Positions 28,618 through 38,473 are shown, numbered from the stretch's first letter. The stretch is 64,000 bases of DNA from Tumebacillus sp. BK434 (GCF_004340785.1 NZ_SLXS01000004.1:124001-188000); one strand, 5' to 3'. The notes: a model not told the origin generated them from the letters alone. Program-made: numbers and translations.

Positions 28618-31600
28618 ATGGGTTTTCAAAACGAAGCGGATGAGCTGTTAGCCTTGTTGCTGGAGGAAGAAGGATTCGGTTTGGAAGCGACGGAGACGAT
28701 CCAGCCGCGCGATCCGGCCGCAGAGCCCCAGCTGTCGTTTGCGCAAGCGCGCTTGTGGTTTCTGTACCAGCTCGATCCAAACGATCCGTCCTACAACATC
28801 TCGGCGGCGGTGCATTTTCAAGGCGAGCTGAACGTGCCAGTGCTGGAAACGTGCTTTGTGGAGATCATCGAACGCCACGAAGCGCTCCGCACCCGCTTTT
28901 TAACGGTGAACGGGCAGCCGAAGCAGGCGATCGACGCCCAAGTCGATTTTGCCATCACAGTGGTCGATCTGACCGGCCTTGACGGGGAGGAGCAGGCGGC
29001 AGAAGTCGACCGCCTGCTCACCGTTGAGTCGGCCAAGCCGTTCAAGCTCGATCAGGAAGCGCTGATCCGCGCCGTGCTGATGCGGACTGGCGAGACGGAG
29101 CACACGCTGTGCCTGACCATCCACCACATCGTGTCGGACGGCTGGTCGATGGGCGTGTTCACGGCGGAAGTTGCCGCGCTCTACGAAGCGTATCTGGATG
29201 ACAAAGCGTCCCCGCTGCCGCCGCTGCAGGTGCAGTATGCCGACTTCGCCGCCTGGCAGCGCGAGGTGATGCAAGGCGAGACCTACGAGAAGCTGCGCAG
29301 CTATTGGACCCGACAGCTTCACGGCGAGCTTCCGGTGCTGCAGCTGCCGGCCGACCGTCCGCATCCGGCGGAGAAGACGATGCGCGGACAGATGCACAAG
29401 TTCCGCATTCCAAAAGATGTGGCCAAAGGGATCACCGCGCTCGGGCAGCAGGAAGAAGCGTCGCTGTACATGACGCTGCTGGCCGCTTACAAAGCGCTGC
29501 TCCACCGCTACTCCGGGCAGGAGGACCTGATCCTCGGCACCCCGATCGCCAACCGCAGCCGTCCCGAGCTGGAAGGGCTGATCGGCTTCCTCGCCAACAC
29601 CTTGGTGTTGCGCACCGACCTGTCGGGACGCCCGACGTTCCGCGAGCTGCTGCAGCGGGTGCGCACGATGGCGCTGGAGGGGTATGAGCATCAGGACATG
29701 CCGTTTGTGAAGCTGGTCGAAGAGGTGCAGCCGAACCGCGACGTGAACGTCTCGCCGCTGATCCAGGCGATGTTCGTCCTGCAAAACGCGCCGAAGCCTT
29801 CGGCGACGTTCAACGGCCTGACGGTGTCGATGATGGGGATCGAAAGCAAGACGGCCAAGTTCGACGTCTCGCTGTTCCTGACTGAAGACCAAGACGGACT
29901 GGAAGGGGTGTTCGAATACAACACCGACCTGTTCGACGCAGAGACGATCGAGCGGATGGGCACACACTACTGCAACTTGCTGGCTGCCGTTTTGCACAGC
30001 CCGGACACGCGGATCGACGAGCTGGTCTTCCTCTCGGCAGCGGAGCGCCGCGACGTGCTGGCGGAAGGCTATCGCGAGCTGGCATACGACCGCGATGCGA
30101 CGATGCACGGCCTGTTTGAGCGCCAGGCGGCGCTCACGCCCGATGCGCCGGCGGTCGTCGATGGCGAGCGGTCACTGACCTACCGCGAGTTGAACGAAGC
30201 GGCCAATCGTCTGGCGCACCACCTGCTGACGCTGGGCGCCGGGCCGGACGTGCCGGTCGGGATCTATCTGGAGCGGTCGCTGGAGATCGTCGTCGCGATC
30301 CTCGCCGTGCTGAAGACGGGCGGGGCATACCTGCCGCTCGATCCGAGCTATCCGCAGGAGCGGCTGCTCTTCATGCTGGAAGACACGGCGGCACCAGTGC
30401 TGCTCACCCAGTCCTCGATGCAGCATGATCTGACCCGCGCAGGGCTGCAGGTGCTGGCGCTCGATGCCGGGAGCGTGCCGTGGCAGGAAGCGCCGAGCGA
30501 GAATCTGCCCGCGGCGACGGGGGCGGAAGGGCTGGCTTACATCATCTACACCTCCGGCACGACCGGCAAGCCAAAAGGCGTCTTGGTGCCGCACCGCGGC
30601 GTGGTCAACCTGATGGCCGACATGCACCGCCTCAAGCCGCTGGGCACAGGCGACCGCAGCAGCGTGTGGACGAGCTTTGGCTTTGACGTGTCCGTCTACG
30701 AGCTGTTCTCGGCGCTGTTCTACGGCGCGGCCGTCTATCCGGCGCCGGAAGCGGTGCGCTATGACAGCCGCACGTTCTTCCACTGGCTGCGGGACGAGGG
30801 CATCACGTCCGCCTACCTGCCTCCGTTTATGTTCAAAGACCTGGCGAACTGGCTTAGCGCAGGCAATGGCGGACTGGCTCTGCAGCTCCTGATGGCAGGC
30901 GTCGAACCGTTGTCCGAACGGCTGCTCGGCACGATCATGCAGCAGGTGCCGGGCCTGCTGATCTTCAACGGCTACGGGCCGACGGAGACGACGATCTCGC
31001 CGACGTTCTACGTGGTGGACGCACAGGCCCCGGAGCGCCAGACGCCGATCGGCAAAGCGGTCGCCAACACCAGGCTCTACCTGCTCGACCACAACTTGCA
31101 GCCGGTGCCAAACGGCATCGCCGGCGAGGTGTACATCGGCGGCGACATGGTGGTGCGCGGCTACCTGAACCGCCCGGAGGAGACGGAGCAACGCTTCCTG
31201 CCCGACCCGTACTGCGGGCAGCCGGACGGGCGGATGTACAAGACGGGCGACTTGGCGCGCCGTCTGCCCGATGGGAACCTGCTCTTCCTCGGACGGATCG
31301 ACCAGCAGGTGAAGATCCGCGGCTTCCGCATCGAGCTCGGCGAGATCGAAGCGCAGCTGATCGCCCACGAAGCGGTCAGGGAGGCGGTCGTCACCGTGCG
31401 CGAAGCGGTGCCGGGCGACAAGCGCCTCGTCGCCTACATCGTGCCGAGCGCAGGGGCGGAGCAGGTCGAAGCGGAGCTGCGCGCCCGCATCGGCGAGCAA
31501 CTGCCGGGCTACATGATGCCGTCGGCGTTTGTGCTCTTGGACGCGCTGCCGTTGACGCCAAACGGCAAGATCGACCGCAAAGCATTGCCGGTGCCCGACT

Positions 31601-31932
31601 TCGCGGCGAACCGCAGCGAGCGCGCCTACATCGCGCCGTCGACGCCGACCGAGCAGCAACTGGCAGCGCTCTGGTCGCAATTGCTCGGCGTCGAAGCGGT
31701 CGGGGTGTCGGACAACTTCTTCGAACTGGGCGGCCATTCGCTGCTGGCGATGCAGATGATCGCCCAGGTGCAAAGCGATTTCCACGTGGCGCTGGAAGTG
31801 CGCAGCCTGTTCGACGACCCGTCCCTCGGCGGCCTCGCCCGGATGATCGACGAAACGGAGACGCAAACAGCCAAACCGGAGATCGTCGCGCTCTCCCGCC
31901 AAGCCCGGAAACGCAAAAGCCATCCTCAATAG
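28618..31932 (+). CDS. Single-module NRPS (C-A-T), last gene of line 1
   Basis: A 1104-residue subunit starting five bases after the previous stop. The C domain has canonical HHIVSDGWS about 169. The A domain has YTSGTTGKPKG about 642, with by-eye pocket D-V-Y-Y-L-A-G-I-S (no firm substrate; its A4-A5 segment resembles that of the second A domain of the 46020 gene). The T domain has LGGHSLLA about 1031. The protein ends shortly after the T domain (S-R-Q-A-R-K-R-K), with no TE, TD or terminal C domain. That tail resembles L-N-R-Q-A-R-K-L at the end of the 46020 NRPS, which does pass its chain to another subunit. A terminator overlaps the stop codon, so the operon ends here without a release enzyme. 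Confidence 0.94.
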   Translation: MGFQNEADELLALLLEEEGFGLEATETIQPRDPAAEPQLSFAQARLWFLYQLDPNDPSYNISAAVHFQGELNVPVLETCFVEIIERHEALRTRFLTVNGQPKQAIDAQVDFAITVVDLTGLDGEEQAAEVDRLLTVESAKPFKLDQEALIRAVLMRTGETEHTLCLTIHHIVSDGWSMGVFTAEVAALYEAYLDDKASPLPPLQVQYADFAAWQREVMQGETYEKLRSYWTRQLHGELPVLQLPADRPHPAEKTMRGQMHKFRIPKDVAKGITALGQQEEASLYMTLLAAYKALLHRYSGQEDLILGTPIANRSRPELEGLIGFLANTLVLRTDLSGRPTFRELLQRVRTMALEGYEHQDMPFVKLVEEVQPNRDVNVSPLIQAMFVLQNAPKPSATFNGLTVSMMGIESKTAKFDVSLFLTEDQDGLEGVFEYNTDLFDAETIERMGTHYCNLLAAVLHSPDTRIDELVFLSAAERRDVLAEGYRELAYDRDATMHGLFERQAALTPDAPAVVDGERSLTYRELNEAANRLAHHLLTLGAGPDVPVGIYLERSLEIVVAILAVLKTGGAYLPLDPSYPQERLLFMLEDTAAPVLLTQSSMQHDLTRAGLQVLALDAGSVPWQEAPSENLPAATGAEGLAYIIYTSGTTGKPKGVLVPHRGVVNLMADMHRLKPLGTGDRSSVWTSFGFDVSVYELFSALFYGAAVYPAPEAVRYDSRTFFHWLRDEGITSAYLPPFMFKDLANWLSAGNGGLALQLLMAGVEPLSERLLGTIMQQVPGLLIFNGYGPTETTISPTFYVVDAQAPERQTPIGKAVANTRLYLLDHNLQPVPNGIAGEVYIGGDMVVRGYLNRPEETEQRFLPDPYCGQPDGRMYKTGDLARRLPDGNLLFLGRIDQQVKIRGFRIELGEIEAQLIAHEAVREAVVTVREAVPGDKRLVAYIVPSAGAEQVEAELRARIGEQLPGYMMPSAFVLLDALPLTPNGKIDRKALPVPDFAANRSERAYIAPSTPTEQQLAALWSQLLGVEAVGVSDNFFELGGHSLLAMQMIAQVQSDFHVALEVRSLFDDPSLGGLARMIDETETQTAKPEIVALSRQARKRKSHPQ

Positions 31933-31945
31933 AGGATGGCTTTTT
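31915..31945. terminator. Bidirectional terminator between line 1 and the lanBTC operon
   Basis: AAAAGCCATCCTC and GAGGATGGCTTTTT form a 13-bp stem with a four-base loop that overlaps the NRPS stop codon. It lies eight bases from the convergent lanC stop, and A and T runs on either side would serve both operons. Confidence 0.85.
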
Positions 31946-31952
31946 GTTTGGA

Positions 31953-33251
31953 CTAGGAAATCATCAGCACGGCATCCCAATCGGGCGCCTCCTCGGTGAC
32001 GAGGCTGAGCAGGGTCAAGATCACGCCGGATGCGCCTTCGAGCAGGCCAGGATCGGTGATCGGCTGTCGGGCTTCGAACTCTTCGAAGCCGTAAGGATGC
32101 GCCTCCGAGAAGGTGCTCAGCACGAGGCGGGCGAGTTCGTCGCGGCAGGGGAGCAGCTCGGGCAGCGCAGTATCGGCATGCATGCGCTGCACGATGTGCA
32201 TCAGTCCGCCCCAGCCGTGGCAGATCGTCGGGGTGTTCATGCTGCGCTTGCTGTCTTCCCGCTTGGCGATGCCCCGGTAGGCGGCGATGCCCGCTTCGGT
32301 CAGCGCGGCATCTTCGAGCGCCGCTCCGGCCAGCCACAGTGCCCGCCCGATGCCCGGAGCTCCGTAGCACCAGGAGTCCCGGGGGCTGAGCGGCGGCAAC
32401 TCGCCGGTTTGCCATGTTTCAAACGAGATGCGCCCAGGCCACAACGGCTCCTCGTCATGCAGGCCCTGAAAGCGCCGCACGAAGTCGGCCGCCCGCCGCA
32501 TCGCTTCGCGCTGGCCCGGCACTTCGATGCCTTGCAGCAGGGCGAGGCTCATCAGCGCCAACGGGCCGGTGATGCCGTGCGACAGGCCGAGGTTGAGGCT
32601 TCCGTTGGCGAACATCTCTTGTTCATCTTCGCGATAATGGTTGTGCGAGTGGATGAGCCACGTCGGGACGAGCAGCCCGTGCGCTTCTTTGTCGCCGCAG
32701 AGCTCGATCAGGTAGTCCAGCACGTCACGGAGCGCCTGTTGAGCATCATCACGGTCGGCAAAAGCGAGCAAGATGCGCCCGACGCCGGCCATGCCGCCGA
32801 TCGTGTCATAGTCGGTCATCACGAGGTCGTTCGCCATCGCCTGGCGCTTTTCCGGCATTTGCTTCTGCAGCGTGCCGATCAGCGAGCCAAGCAGGCTTTG
32901 CAACATGTTCTGGTAGCGCTGTCCGCCCCGCGAAAGGGCTTTGACCGCCAGCAGCGTGCCGCCGAGCCCGCTCCACAGCGAGAGGTTCGGCGCGCCATGC
33001 GTCTGCAGGCGCTGCTGGATGGTGACGAGGTATTTGTGGCCGACGAGATCCCAGCCTTCTTCCGGGAACATCCGGTCGAGCTGGCCGAACAACAGGCACG
33101 GACCGGCCACGCCTGAGCCGAGAAACGTGTTGGGGTTGTCGCCCGGATCGGCAGCTTTCAACCGCTCCGCCGCGAAGCGCACCGCATGGAGAATCTCCGC
33201 GCGCAGCTCCTCCGACTCAGTCGGCTGCCACTGCAACTTTTGCACTGCCAT
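31953..33251 (-). CDS. lanC: LanC-like lanthipeptide cyclase
   Basis: A 432-residue protein, near the usual LanC length. It carries the three LanC signatures: L-S-H-G-I-T-G in the middle, W-C-Y-G-A-P-G-I-G, and I-C-H-G-W-G-G. The Cys of W-C-Y-G and the Cys-His of C-H-G are the zinc ligands that activate peptide cysteine thiols for addition to dehydro-residues, forming (methyl)lanthionine rings. It starts at ATG 33251 behind AAAGGAGG and overlaps the end of the exporter gene by 35 bases, so the pair is translationally coupled. It is the last gene of the lanB-exporter-lanC operon and would act in the cytoplasm on the six short precursors encoded on the other strand. Function is secure at family level; ring pattern is unknown. 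Confidence 0.93.
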   Translation of the reverse strand: MAVQKLQWQPTESEELRAEILHAVRFAAERLKAADPGDNPNTFLGSGVAGPCLLFGQLDRMFPEEGWDLVGHKYLVTIQQRLQTHGAPNLSLWSGLGGTLLAVKALSRGGQRYQNMLQSLLGSLIGTLQKQMPEKRQAMANDLVMTDYDTIGGMAGVGRILLAFADRDDAQQALRDVLDYLIELCGDKEAHGLLVPTWLIHSHNHYREDEQEMFANGSLNLGLSHGITGPLALMSLALLQGIEVPGQREAMRRAADFVRRFQGLHDEEPLWPGRISFETWQTGELPPLSPRDSWCYGAPGIGRALWLAGAALEDAALTEAGIAAYRGIAKREDSKRSMNTPTICHGWGGLMHIVQRMHADTALPELLPCRDELARLVLSTFSEAHPYGFEEFEARQPITDPGLLEGASGVILTLLSLVTEEAPDWDAVLMIS

Positions 33252-35091
33252 CTTCTGTTCCTCCTTTGTTGTCGTCGAGGTAGGCGCTGACCTGCAGGTT
33301 GTACAGTTCGGCGTACATGCCGCCCTGTGCCATCAGCTCGTCATGCGGGCCCAGTTCGACGATCTGTCCTTGATCGAGCACCATGATCTTGTCGGCGAAT
33401 CGCACCGACGAATAGCGGTGCGAGATAAAAATGCCAAGCCGGTTGTCCATCAGCTGCTGAAACTTGTGGAACACGTCCGCTTCGGCCACCGGGTCCAAAA
33501 AGGAGCTCGGCTCATCGAGCAAATACAGGTCGGCTTCCCGCAGGAAGGCACGCGCGATCGCCACGCGCTGCCATTGCCCGCCCGACAGCTGGTAGCCTTG
33601 GGCCAGCCAGCGTCCAAGCTTGGTGTCCAGACCCTGCGGCATCGTGTCGAGCAGCCCGTGGATGCCGGCCCGCTCCGCAGCGCCGTAGATCTTGCCGTCC
33701 TCCTGCAGAAACGGCAGGTTGCCAAAGCCGATGTTGTGCCGCACATCCGACTCATACTGCATGAAGTCCTGAAAGACCACGCCGACGCGCTGCTGCAGCG
33801 AGTCGAGGTCGTACGTTTGGATCGGCTCGCCGTTTAACAAAATCTCGCCTTCGAAGTCCGGATACAGCCCGGTCAGCACTTTGACGAGGGTCGATTTGCC
33901 CGATCCGTTTTTGCCGACGATCGCCAGCGTCTCGCCGCGCTGCAAGGTAAAGGAGACGTTCTTCAAGGCCGCCTCCTTGCGCCCCTGATAGCGGAACGTC
34001 ACATTGCGGAACTCCACCGTCTCGATCGGCGGGGCTTCCGGCAGCGAGTCTGCGGCCGGCTTGTGCATCGCCGAGTCGAGGTCTAGGAACTGAAACAGCT
34101 GTTTGATGTACAGGTTGTTTTGGCAGAGCTGGATCAGCCCCTGCACGACCGCCTGCGACGTGCTTTGCGTCAGCGTGATCGCCTGCACATAGCCAAACAG
34201 GTTGCCGATCGCGATCTCTCGCGCATAGGCGGCGAGCAGGACGAGAAACACCATCGATGAGGTCAAGATCAACGTCACCGATTCGAAGAGCAGCGAGATC
34301 AAGAGCCGCTTGCGGGCGAGGAGCTTGTCCTGCGCAAAAAACGTCTTTAAGATCTCCATGTAGCGGCTGAGCAGATGCTCGCCGAGCTGGTACAGGCGCA
34401 CCTCTTTCACCGCTTTGTCGTGGGTGAGCAGGTAGCTCCAATACCACGATTCGCGGCGCAAAGGCGCACGGTGGTACTCGTATTCGAACTGCTGCTGGGA
34501 CAGTCGCATAAACGAGACAAACGACGCGACCGGCATCAGGATCAAGGCGAACGCGATCCACCATTTCCAAGCGATCAGCACGCCGGCGGCAGAGACCATC
34601 GTCACGACGCCGGTGATCACGCCAAACATCTGCTTCATGATCTGATAGGGGCGGAACGACGCTTCCTGCTGGGCGCGTTTCAACTGGTCCTGCACGTCTG
34701 CGTTTTCAAAATCGGCGAGGCCCAGCGCCACCGCTTTTTCGATGATCGTCTGGTTGATCTTGTTGGAAAGCCGGGTCTGAAACAAGCCTTCCTGATAGGT
34801 CTGCACAAGGCCGATCAGCTGACGGGCGACCACGACGCCGATGAACAGGGCGAACGAAGTGTAGAGCACCTCGACCCCTTCCTGCCATGACAGCCCGACC
34901 GAGTTGATCAGCTGCGTGGTCACGAGCAGAGCGGCGACGGGAGCGATGCCTTGCAGCAGCTGCAAGGTGAGCAGCGAGAGCAAGGTGAAGCGGTCGACGC
35001 TCCACAGCAGGCGGAAGATGCGCGGCCAGAAGATGAACGCCTGGAACACATTGCGCAAGGAGACGACATCTTGCGGCTGGTTCGTGCTCAT
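33217..35091 (-). CDS. lanT: ABC exporter (TMD-NBD fusion) of the lanthipeptide operon
   Basis: A 624-residue half-transporter. An N-terminal membrane region (about residues 25-330, several hydrophobic segments) is fused to a nucleotide-binding domain with Walker A G-K-N-G-S-G-K-S-T, signature L-S-G-G-Q and Walker B L-Y-L-L-D-E-P. There is no C39 cysteine-peptidase domain before the first membrane segment, so it resembles NisT/SpaT-type exporters that leave leader removal to another protease. Its ATG overlaps the lanB stop by four bases (ATGA). It likely homodimerizes and exports modified precursors. A self-protection role cannot be excluded, but its position in the operon favours export. Confidence 0.9.
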   Translation of the reverse strand: MSTNQPQDVVSLRNVFQAFIFWPRIFRLLWSVDRFTLLSLLTLQLLQGIAPVAALLVTTQLINSVGLSWQEGVEVLYTSFALFIGVVVARQLIGLVQTYQEGLFQTRLSNKINQTIIEKAVALGLADFENADVQDQLKRAQQEASFRPYQIMKQMFGVITGVVTMVSAAGVLIAWKWWIAFALILMPVASFVSFMRLSQQQFEYEYHRAPLRRESWYWSYLLTHDKAVKEVRLYQLGEHLLSRYMEILKTFFAQDKLLARKRLLISLLFESVTLILTSSMVFLVLLAAYAREIAIGNLFGYVQAITLTQSTSQAVVQGLIQLCQNNLYIKQLFQFLDLDSAMHKPAADSLPEAPPIETVEFRNVTFRYQGRKEAALKNVSFTLQRGETLAIVGKNGSGKSTLVKVLTGLYPDFEGEILLNGEPIQTYDLDSLQQRVGVVFQDFMQYESDVRHNIGFGNLPFLQEDGKIYGAAERAGIHGLLDTMPQGLDTKLGRWLAQGYQLSGGQWQRVAIARAFLREADLYLLDEPSSFLDPVAEADVFHKFQQLMDNRLGIFISHRYSSVRFADKIMVLDQGQIVELGPHDELMAQGGMYAELYNLQVSAYLDDNKGGTEDGSAKVAVAAD

Positions 35092-38000
35092 CGCGTGTCC
35101 TCCCGGAAGTGGCGCAAAGCGTTCAGCGCGTGGCGGGCCAGCGTCATCACCGCTTTTTCCCGCACGCGGTCGGTGCCAAGCAGACGGTTCAGGTGCAGGT
35201 GGATTACGCTGCCGATGATGTTGTGGCGGTCATTAAACAGCTCACCGCGCTCGCCGGTCGCACGCACGTCTTCCGCATAGCGGCGCACCTCGTCACGGCG
35301 CAGCTTCAGTCCGGCGTAGACCGCTTCACCTTCCGGATGGGCGCGCAGCCCTGCCCAGTCGTCCGCCGAGTTGGCGATGCGAAGGAACAGCTTGCGGTCT
35401 TGGCGGAACGCGTCCTGCTGCTCTTTGTGCGAGACGCGCAAGTCCAGCCAGCGGAACGCTTCGGCGAATGACAGGCCGAATTGTTCCAGATAGTCGATCA
35501 CCGACACCGCGCCGATCTGGTCGAGCGTCAGGCTCATCTTTTGGAACCGTTTGCCGAACAGCCATTGTGCGACGGCGATGCTGTCTTTCGCGAACAGCTC
35601 TTCGACCGTCTTCATCAGCTGCGGACCGCCGTAGCGCTCGATCTCCGGATCGTACGCGTCGAGGGTGTAGTGCGAGATCAAGCCTTCTTTTTGCAAGTCC
35701 AGCCCCCAGTGGTGCAGGCGGGGGAGCAGACCGGCGCTGATCGTCTCCGGTGCGCCATGAAAGCGCAGGCGGATGTGCGGGCCGTCATCGACATAGCGCA
35801 TAAAGTAGGACTTTTGCGCCAGCCCTTGCGCTTGCACATCGCGGCAAAACTCGCGCAGCTGCCCGCCGATCAGCTCTTCCTGACGGCTGCTGACCCCGTA
35901 GAGTTTGACGAACAGCCATTCGCTGCCGGGCAGCGACAAGCGCTCCCGGGCGGGGATCACCTGCAGGTTCTGCAGTTTGAGGCGCTTGCCGGGCGACTCG
36001 TCCCGCTTGACCAGCGGGATGACCACTTCGTTCAAGAGCAGGCCGTCCGGGCTGGCGATGCAGAGGTCGTCAAACGCGGCGCCCATCTCGATCAGCTTGA
36101 CTTCGCCTTTGCTGGACTCCTTCTGCACAATTTCCAGGTGCAAGGGATGGTCGAGGTCGAGCAGGATACGGTTGTCCGCTTCCAACAGATACACGTAGCG
36201 CGGCACCTTCCACGTCTTACGCCAGACTTGAAAACCGGCCTGCCACGCATCGTCGTTCATCGCGGCGCGCAGCTCGGAGGTGTTTTCGTTCAGTTGCCAG
36301 GCGGCAGGCAGCAGCACCGTCCGCCCGTAGCGCACGCGGGGCAGGAACGGCGCCTGCTCCATCACTTCCCAGCGGAACGGCAGCCAGATGCTCTGGCGCT
36401 CCGAACCGAGCTCGCGCAGGAAGCGGTAGAGGTTCGGCGTGGCGCGCGGGTTGAGCATGTGTCCGACCTTCGGGATCACCTGTTTGCAAAGCGAGCGCGA
36501 CTTCAGGTACAGTCCGTCATCGTTGCAGCCGACGAGCAAGTCGGACAAGGGCAAGGTGTGGGCGGCGTCTTTGGACGAGTTGGTGCCCATCGCCATCTCA
36601 TAGGGGCGGCAGTGGTCGGTCAGCACGACGTTGGTTGCGCGCCCGGCCGACGGCAGAAACGCCACTTCCACCAACAGGGCATCCGGTTCCAGCCGTTGCT
36701 CCGCTTCCTGCACCGTGGCGAGCTGGCTGCGGAATTCGGCGGGCAGGAGATCGACAAAGCGGCCAAACGTGCGCCCGGCACCGTCCGAACCGGGCATCGG
36801 CCCGACGTGCAGGCGGAAGTCCCCTGCATCGAGCGCCGCCTGCGATTTGGCGGCGACGGTAAAATACATCTCCATCGACGGGGGCAGCGTGTTGGTCTGC
36901 ACATCGCCTGCCAGCTCGGCGATCATCTCGTCGGTCAGCTCGACTTCCATCGCCCCTTGGGCCAGCGCTTGGGCCAGCCAGTTCGTTTGCAGGGCGTGGC
37001 GCTTTTTCGTTTCATCGCTGCGCTTTTGCGCTTCGGCCCGGCGGCGGGACGGCGGATTTTCATAGCCGGCCGGGGCACCGAGGCCGCGATCTTCATCGAG
37101 CAGCTCCAGGAGCGGGATCTCGCGGTACGGACCGTATTTTTCCATAAATTCGTGCCGGTAGCTCTCCCAATTCGGATAGCCGATGCGGGGAGAGGTGAGC
37201 TTGAACAGAACGGACGCCGCGGTTGCCGCTTCCTCGGCAGCTGAAGCGGGCAGCGCGAGGGGATCGGCGGCGAGCGCGAGGTCGACTTGGAGCGGGCTTT
37301 TCACATCGCCGAGCTCTTTCATCTCCTCGACCAATTCGAGGAACAGCGTGTCGCCTTCGCCGATCGGCAGCTCGTCATAGACGGCGAGTTTGTCGGCGAT
37401 GGCGAGCAGCTTGGCGCGAATCTCCTCCACGCCTTGCAGGCGGTCGATGCGAGCCAGCACATAGTCGAGCGGCGAGGTGATCGTCGTCGGCGGGCGCAGT
37501 TCGGAGATCAGGTATTCTTGGCGGAACAAGGTGAGCAGGTATTGTTGCACCGTCTCCTCCGGGGCTTGAAATTCGGCGGCGATCTTTGCCAGCAGCTCGG
37601 CGAGCACGACCGGCTCGGCCGTCTCTTCCAGCACCCGGTCGAGCACCGGAGTGGCGCGCACGGAGACGGTATCCATCGAGATGCGCCCCTGCTCGTCGCG
37701 CTGTCCATAGCGGGTGACGTAGGGGAGTTTGGCGCGTGAACCGTCGCGGGAGATCATCGAGTTGGCCCGCACGTTCAACTGCAGGACGACGCGGTTGTCC
37801 GCTTCGATGCGTTCGATGACTTTCAAGAGCCATTCCATGTCCGGGCGGGCGCGCTTTTGATGGCGCAACGCCCCGTGCACCGACAGTTGGGCTTGTTCGG
37901 CAAACGTGCCGGTCGCGACGCCGGAGAACAGGCCAAACGGTGTCGGGCGCGACATCATGCGTAAGAGGTAGCGAAGAAAACCTTTCACCGCCTGGTCTTG

Positions 38001-38279
38001 CTTGCGGGGATCGGAGGATGTCAAATTGGAAAGCGAATGTAACAGAGAGGGCGACGCGACGGCGATCGCTTCGCGAATCAGGCTTTGCGAAGCCAGTTCC
38101 GCCAATTTGGCGATCCCGTCCGCTCTCAAGTCAACCGCAGAAGTGTCTTGCAATGGAAACAGTTTTTGGTACAGCTCCAAGGACAGGACAGGAGATCGCA
38201 GCATGAAGAAATCAAGCGGCCGAAACAACGATTGTTCCTTTGTAGCTTGTGTTTGTTGTTTGGTACGGGTCGTATTCAT
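35088..38279 (-). CDS. lanB: Full-length class I lanthipeptide dehydratase
   Basis: A 1063-residue protein, the usual size for full LanB. It opens with R-P-L-D-F-F-M-L-R-S-P, typical of lantibiotic dehydratase N-termini, and runs through the large glutamylation domain. The last 290 residues form the SpaB_C-type elimination domain (W-L-F-V-K-L-Y near its start, then F-M-R-Y-V-D-D-G-P-H-I-R-L-R-F). Known LanB enzymes use glutamyl-tRNA to glutamylate Ser/Thr of the precursor and then eliminate glutamate to give Dha/Dhb. The start codon sits behind GGAGGGA. It is the first gene of the operon, divergent from the precursor array and separated from lanA1 by a 190-bp AT-rich promoter region. Presence of both domains argues for true dehydration and not the PEARL-type amino acid addition by short LanB-like proteins. 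Confidence 0.94.
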   Translation of the reverse strand: MNTTRTKQQTQATKEQSLFRPLDFFMLRSPVLSLELYQKLFPLQDTSAVDLRADGIAKLAELASQSLIREAIAVASPSLLHSLSNLTSSDPRKQDQAVKGFLRYLLRMMSRPTPFGLFSGVATGTFAEQAQLSVHGALRHQKRARPDMEWLLKVIERIEADNRVVLQLNVRANSMISRDGSRAKLPYVTRYGQRDEQGRISMDTVSVRATPVLDRVLEETAEPVVLAELLAKIAAEFQAPEETVQQYLLTLFRQEYLISELRPPTTITSPLDYVLARIDRLQGVEEIRAKLLAIADKLAVYDELPIGEGDTLFLELVEEMKELGDVKSPLQVDLALAADPLALPASAAEEAATAASVLFKLTSPRIGYPNWESYRHEFMEKYGPYREIPLLELLDEDRGLGAPAGYENPPSRRRAEAQKRSDETKKRHALQTNWLAQALAQGAMEVELTDEMIAELAGDVQTNTLPPSMEMYFTVAAKSQAALDAGDFRLHVGPMPGSDGAGRTFGRFVDLLPAEFRSQLATVQEAEQRLEPDALLVEVAFLPSAGRATNVVLTDHCRPYEMAMGTNSSKDAAHTLPLSDLLVGCNDDGLYLKSRSLCKQVIPKVGHMLNPRATPNLYRFLRELGSERQSIWLPFRWEVMEQAPFLPRVRYGRTVLLPAAWQLNENTSELRAAMNDDAWQAGFQVWRKTWKVPRYVYLLEADNRILLDLDHPLHLEIVQKESSKGEVKLIEMGAAFDDLCIASPDGLLLNEVVIPLVKRDESPGKRLKLQNLQVIPARERLSLPGSEWLFVKLYGVSSRQEELIGGQLREFCRDVQAQGLAQKSYFMRYVDDGPHIRLRFHGAPETISAGLLPRLHHWGLDLQKEGLISHYTLDAYDPEIERYGGPQLMKTVEELFAKDSIAVAQWLFGKRFQKMSLTLDQIGAVSVIDYLEQFGLSFAEAFRWLDLRVSHKEQQDAFRQDRKLFLRIANSADDWAGLRAHPEGEAVYAGLKLRRDEVRRYAEDVRATGERGELFNDRHNIIGSVIHLHLNRLLGTDRVREKAVMTLARHALNALRHFREDTR

Positions 38280-38314
38280 ATAAATCTCCCTCCGTTAAAT
38301 AAGTGCTATTCAAG

Positions 38315-38344
38315 ATTATACCTCAATGCTTTGTGTATTGACAA
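38315..38344 (-). promoter_or_regulatory. Promoter of the lanBTC operon
   Basis: On the minus strand, TTGTCA (38344-38339), an 18-bp spacer and a consensus TATAAT (38320-38315) lie 36 bp upstream of the lanB start codon. It is divergent from, and only about 50 bp away from, the promoter of the first precursor gene. Confidence 0.65.
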
Positions 38345-38394
38345 TTTTCAGGAAACAACTTATGCAAATTAATTCAGAATATAAAGATATTTTA

Positions 38395-38423
38395 TTGACA
38401 TTTGGTAAAGATGGTACTATATT
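38395..38423 (+). promoter_or_regulatory. Promoter of lanA1 (TTGACA-17-TATATT)
   Basis: TTGACA at 38395-38400 and TATATT at 38418-38423 with a 17-bp spacer, 50 bp upstream of the GTG start. The same hexamers and spacing recur before lanA2, lanA3, lanA4 and lanA5. Confidence 0.8.
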
Positions 38424-38473
38424 CTAATTGCATACTGTAATTATTATTATTTTTTCTTGAGGGAGGGTTACTA

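Noticed and set aside
31944-33116. Plus-strand open frame opposite lanC
   Set aside because: Antisense shadow; the minus strand encodes all LanC zinc motifs with RBS and overlaps its operon partner.
33217-35091. Exporter with built-in leader peptidase
   Set aside because: The first membrane segment starts near residue 25-35, leaving no room for a C39 domain.
35481-37244. Plus-strand open frame of nearly 600 codons opposite lanB
   Set aside because: Antisense shadow of a well-supported LanB; low-complexity composition and no RBS.
35088-38279. LanB as a PEARL-type enzyme that adds amino acids to a peptide C-terminus
   Set aside because: Considered because the precursors have short C-terminal tails, but the protein is full length with a C-terminal elimination domain and a LanC is present.
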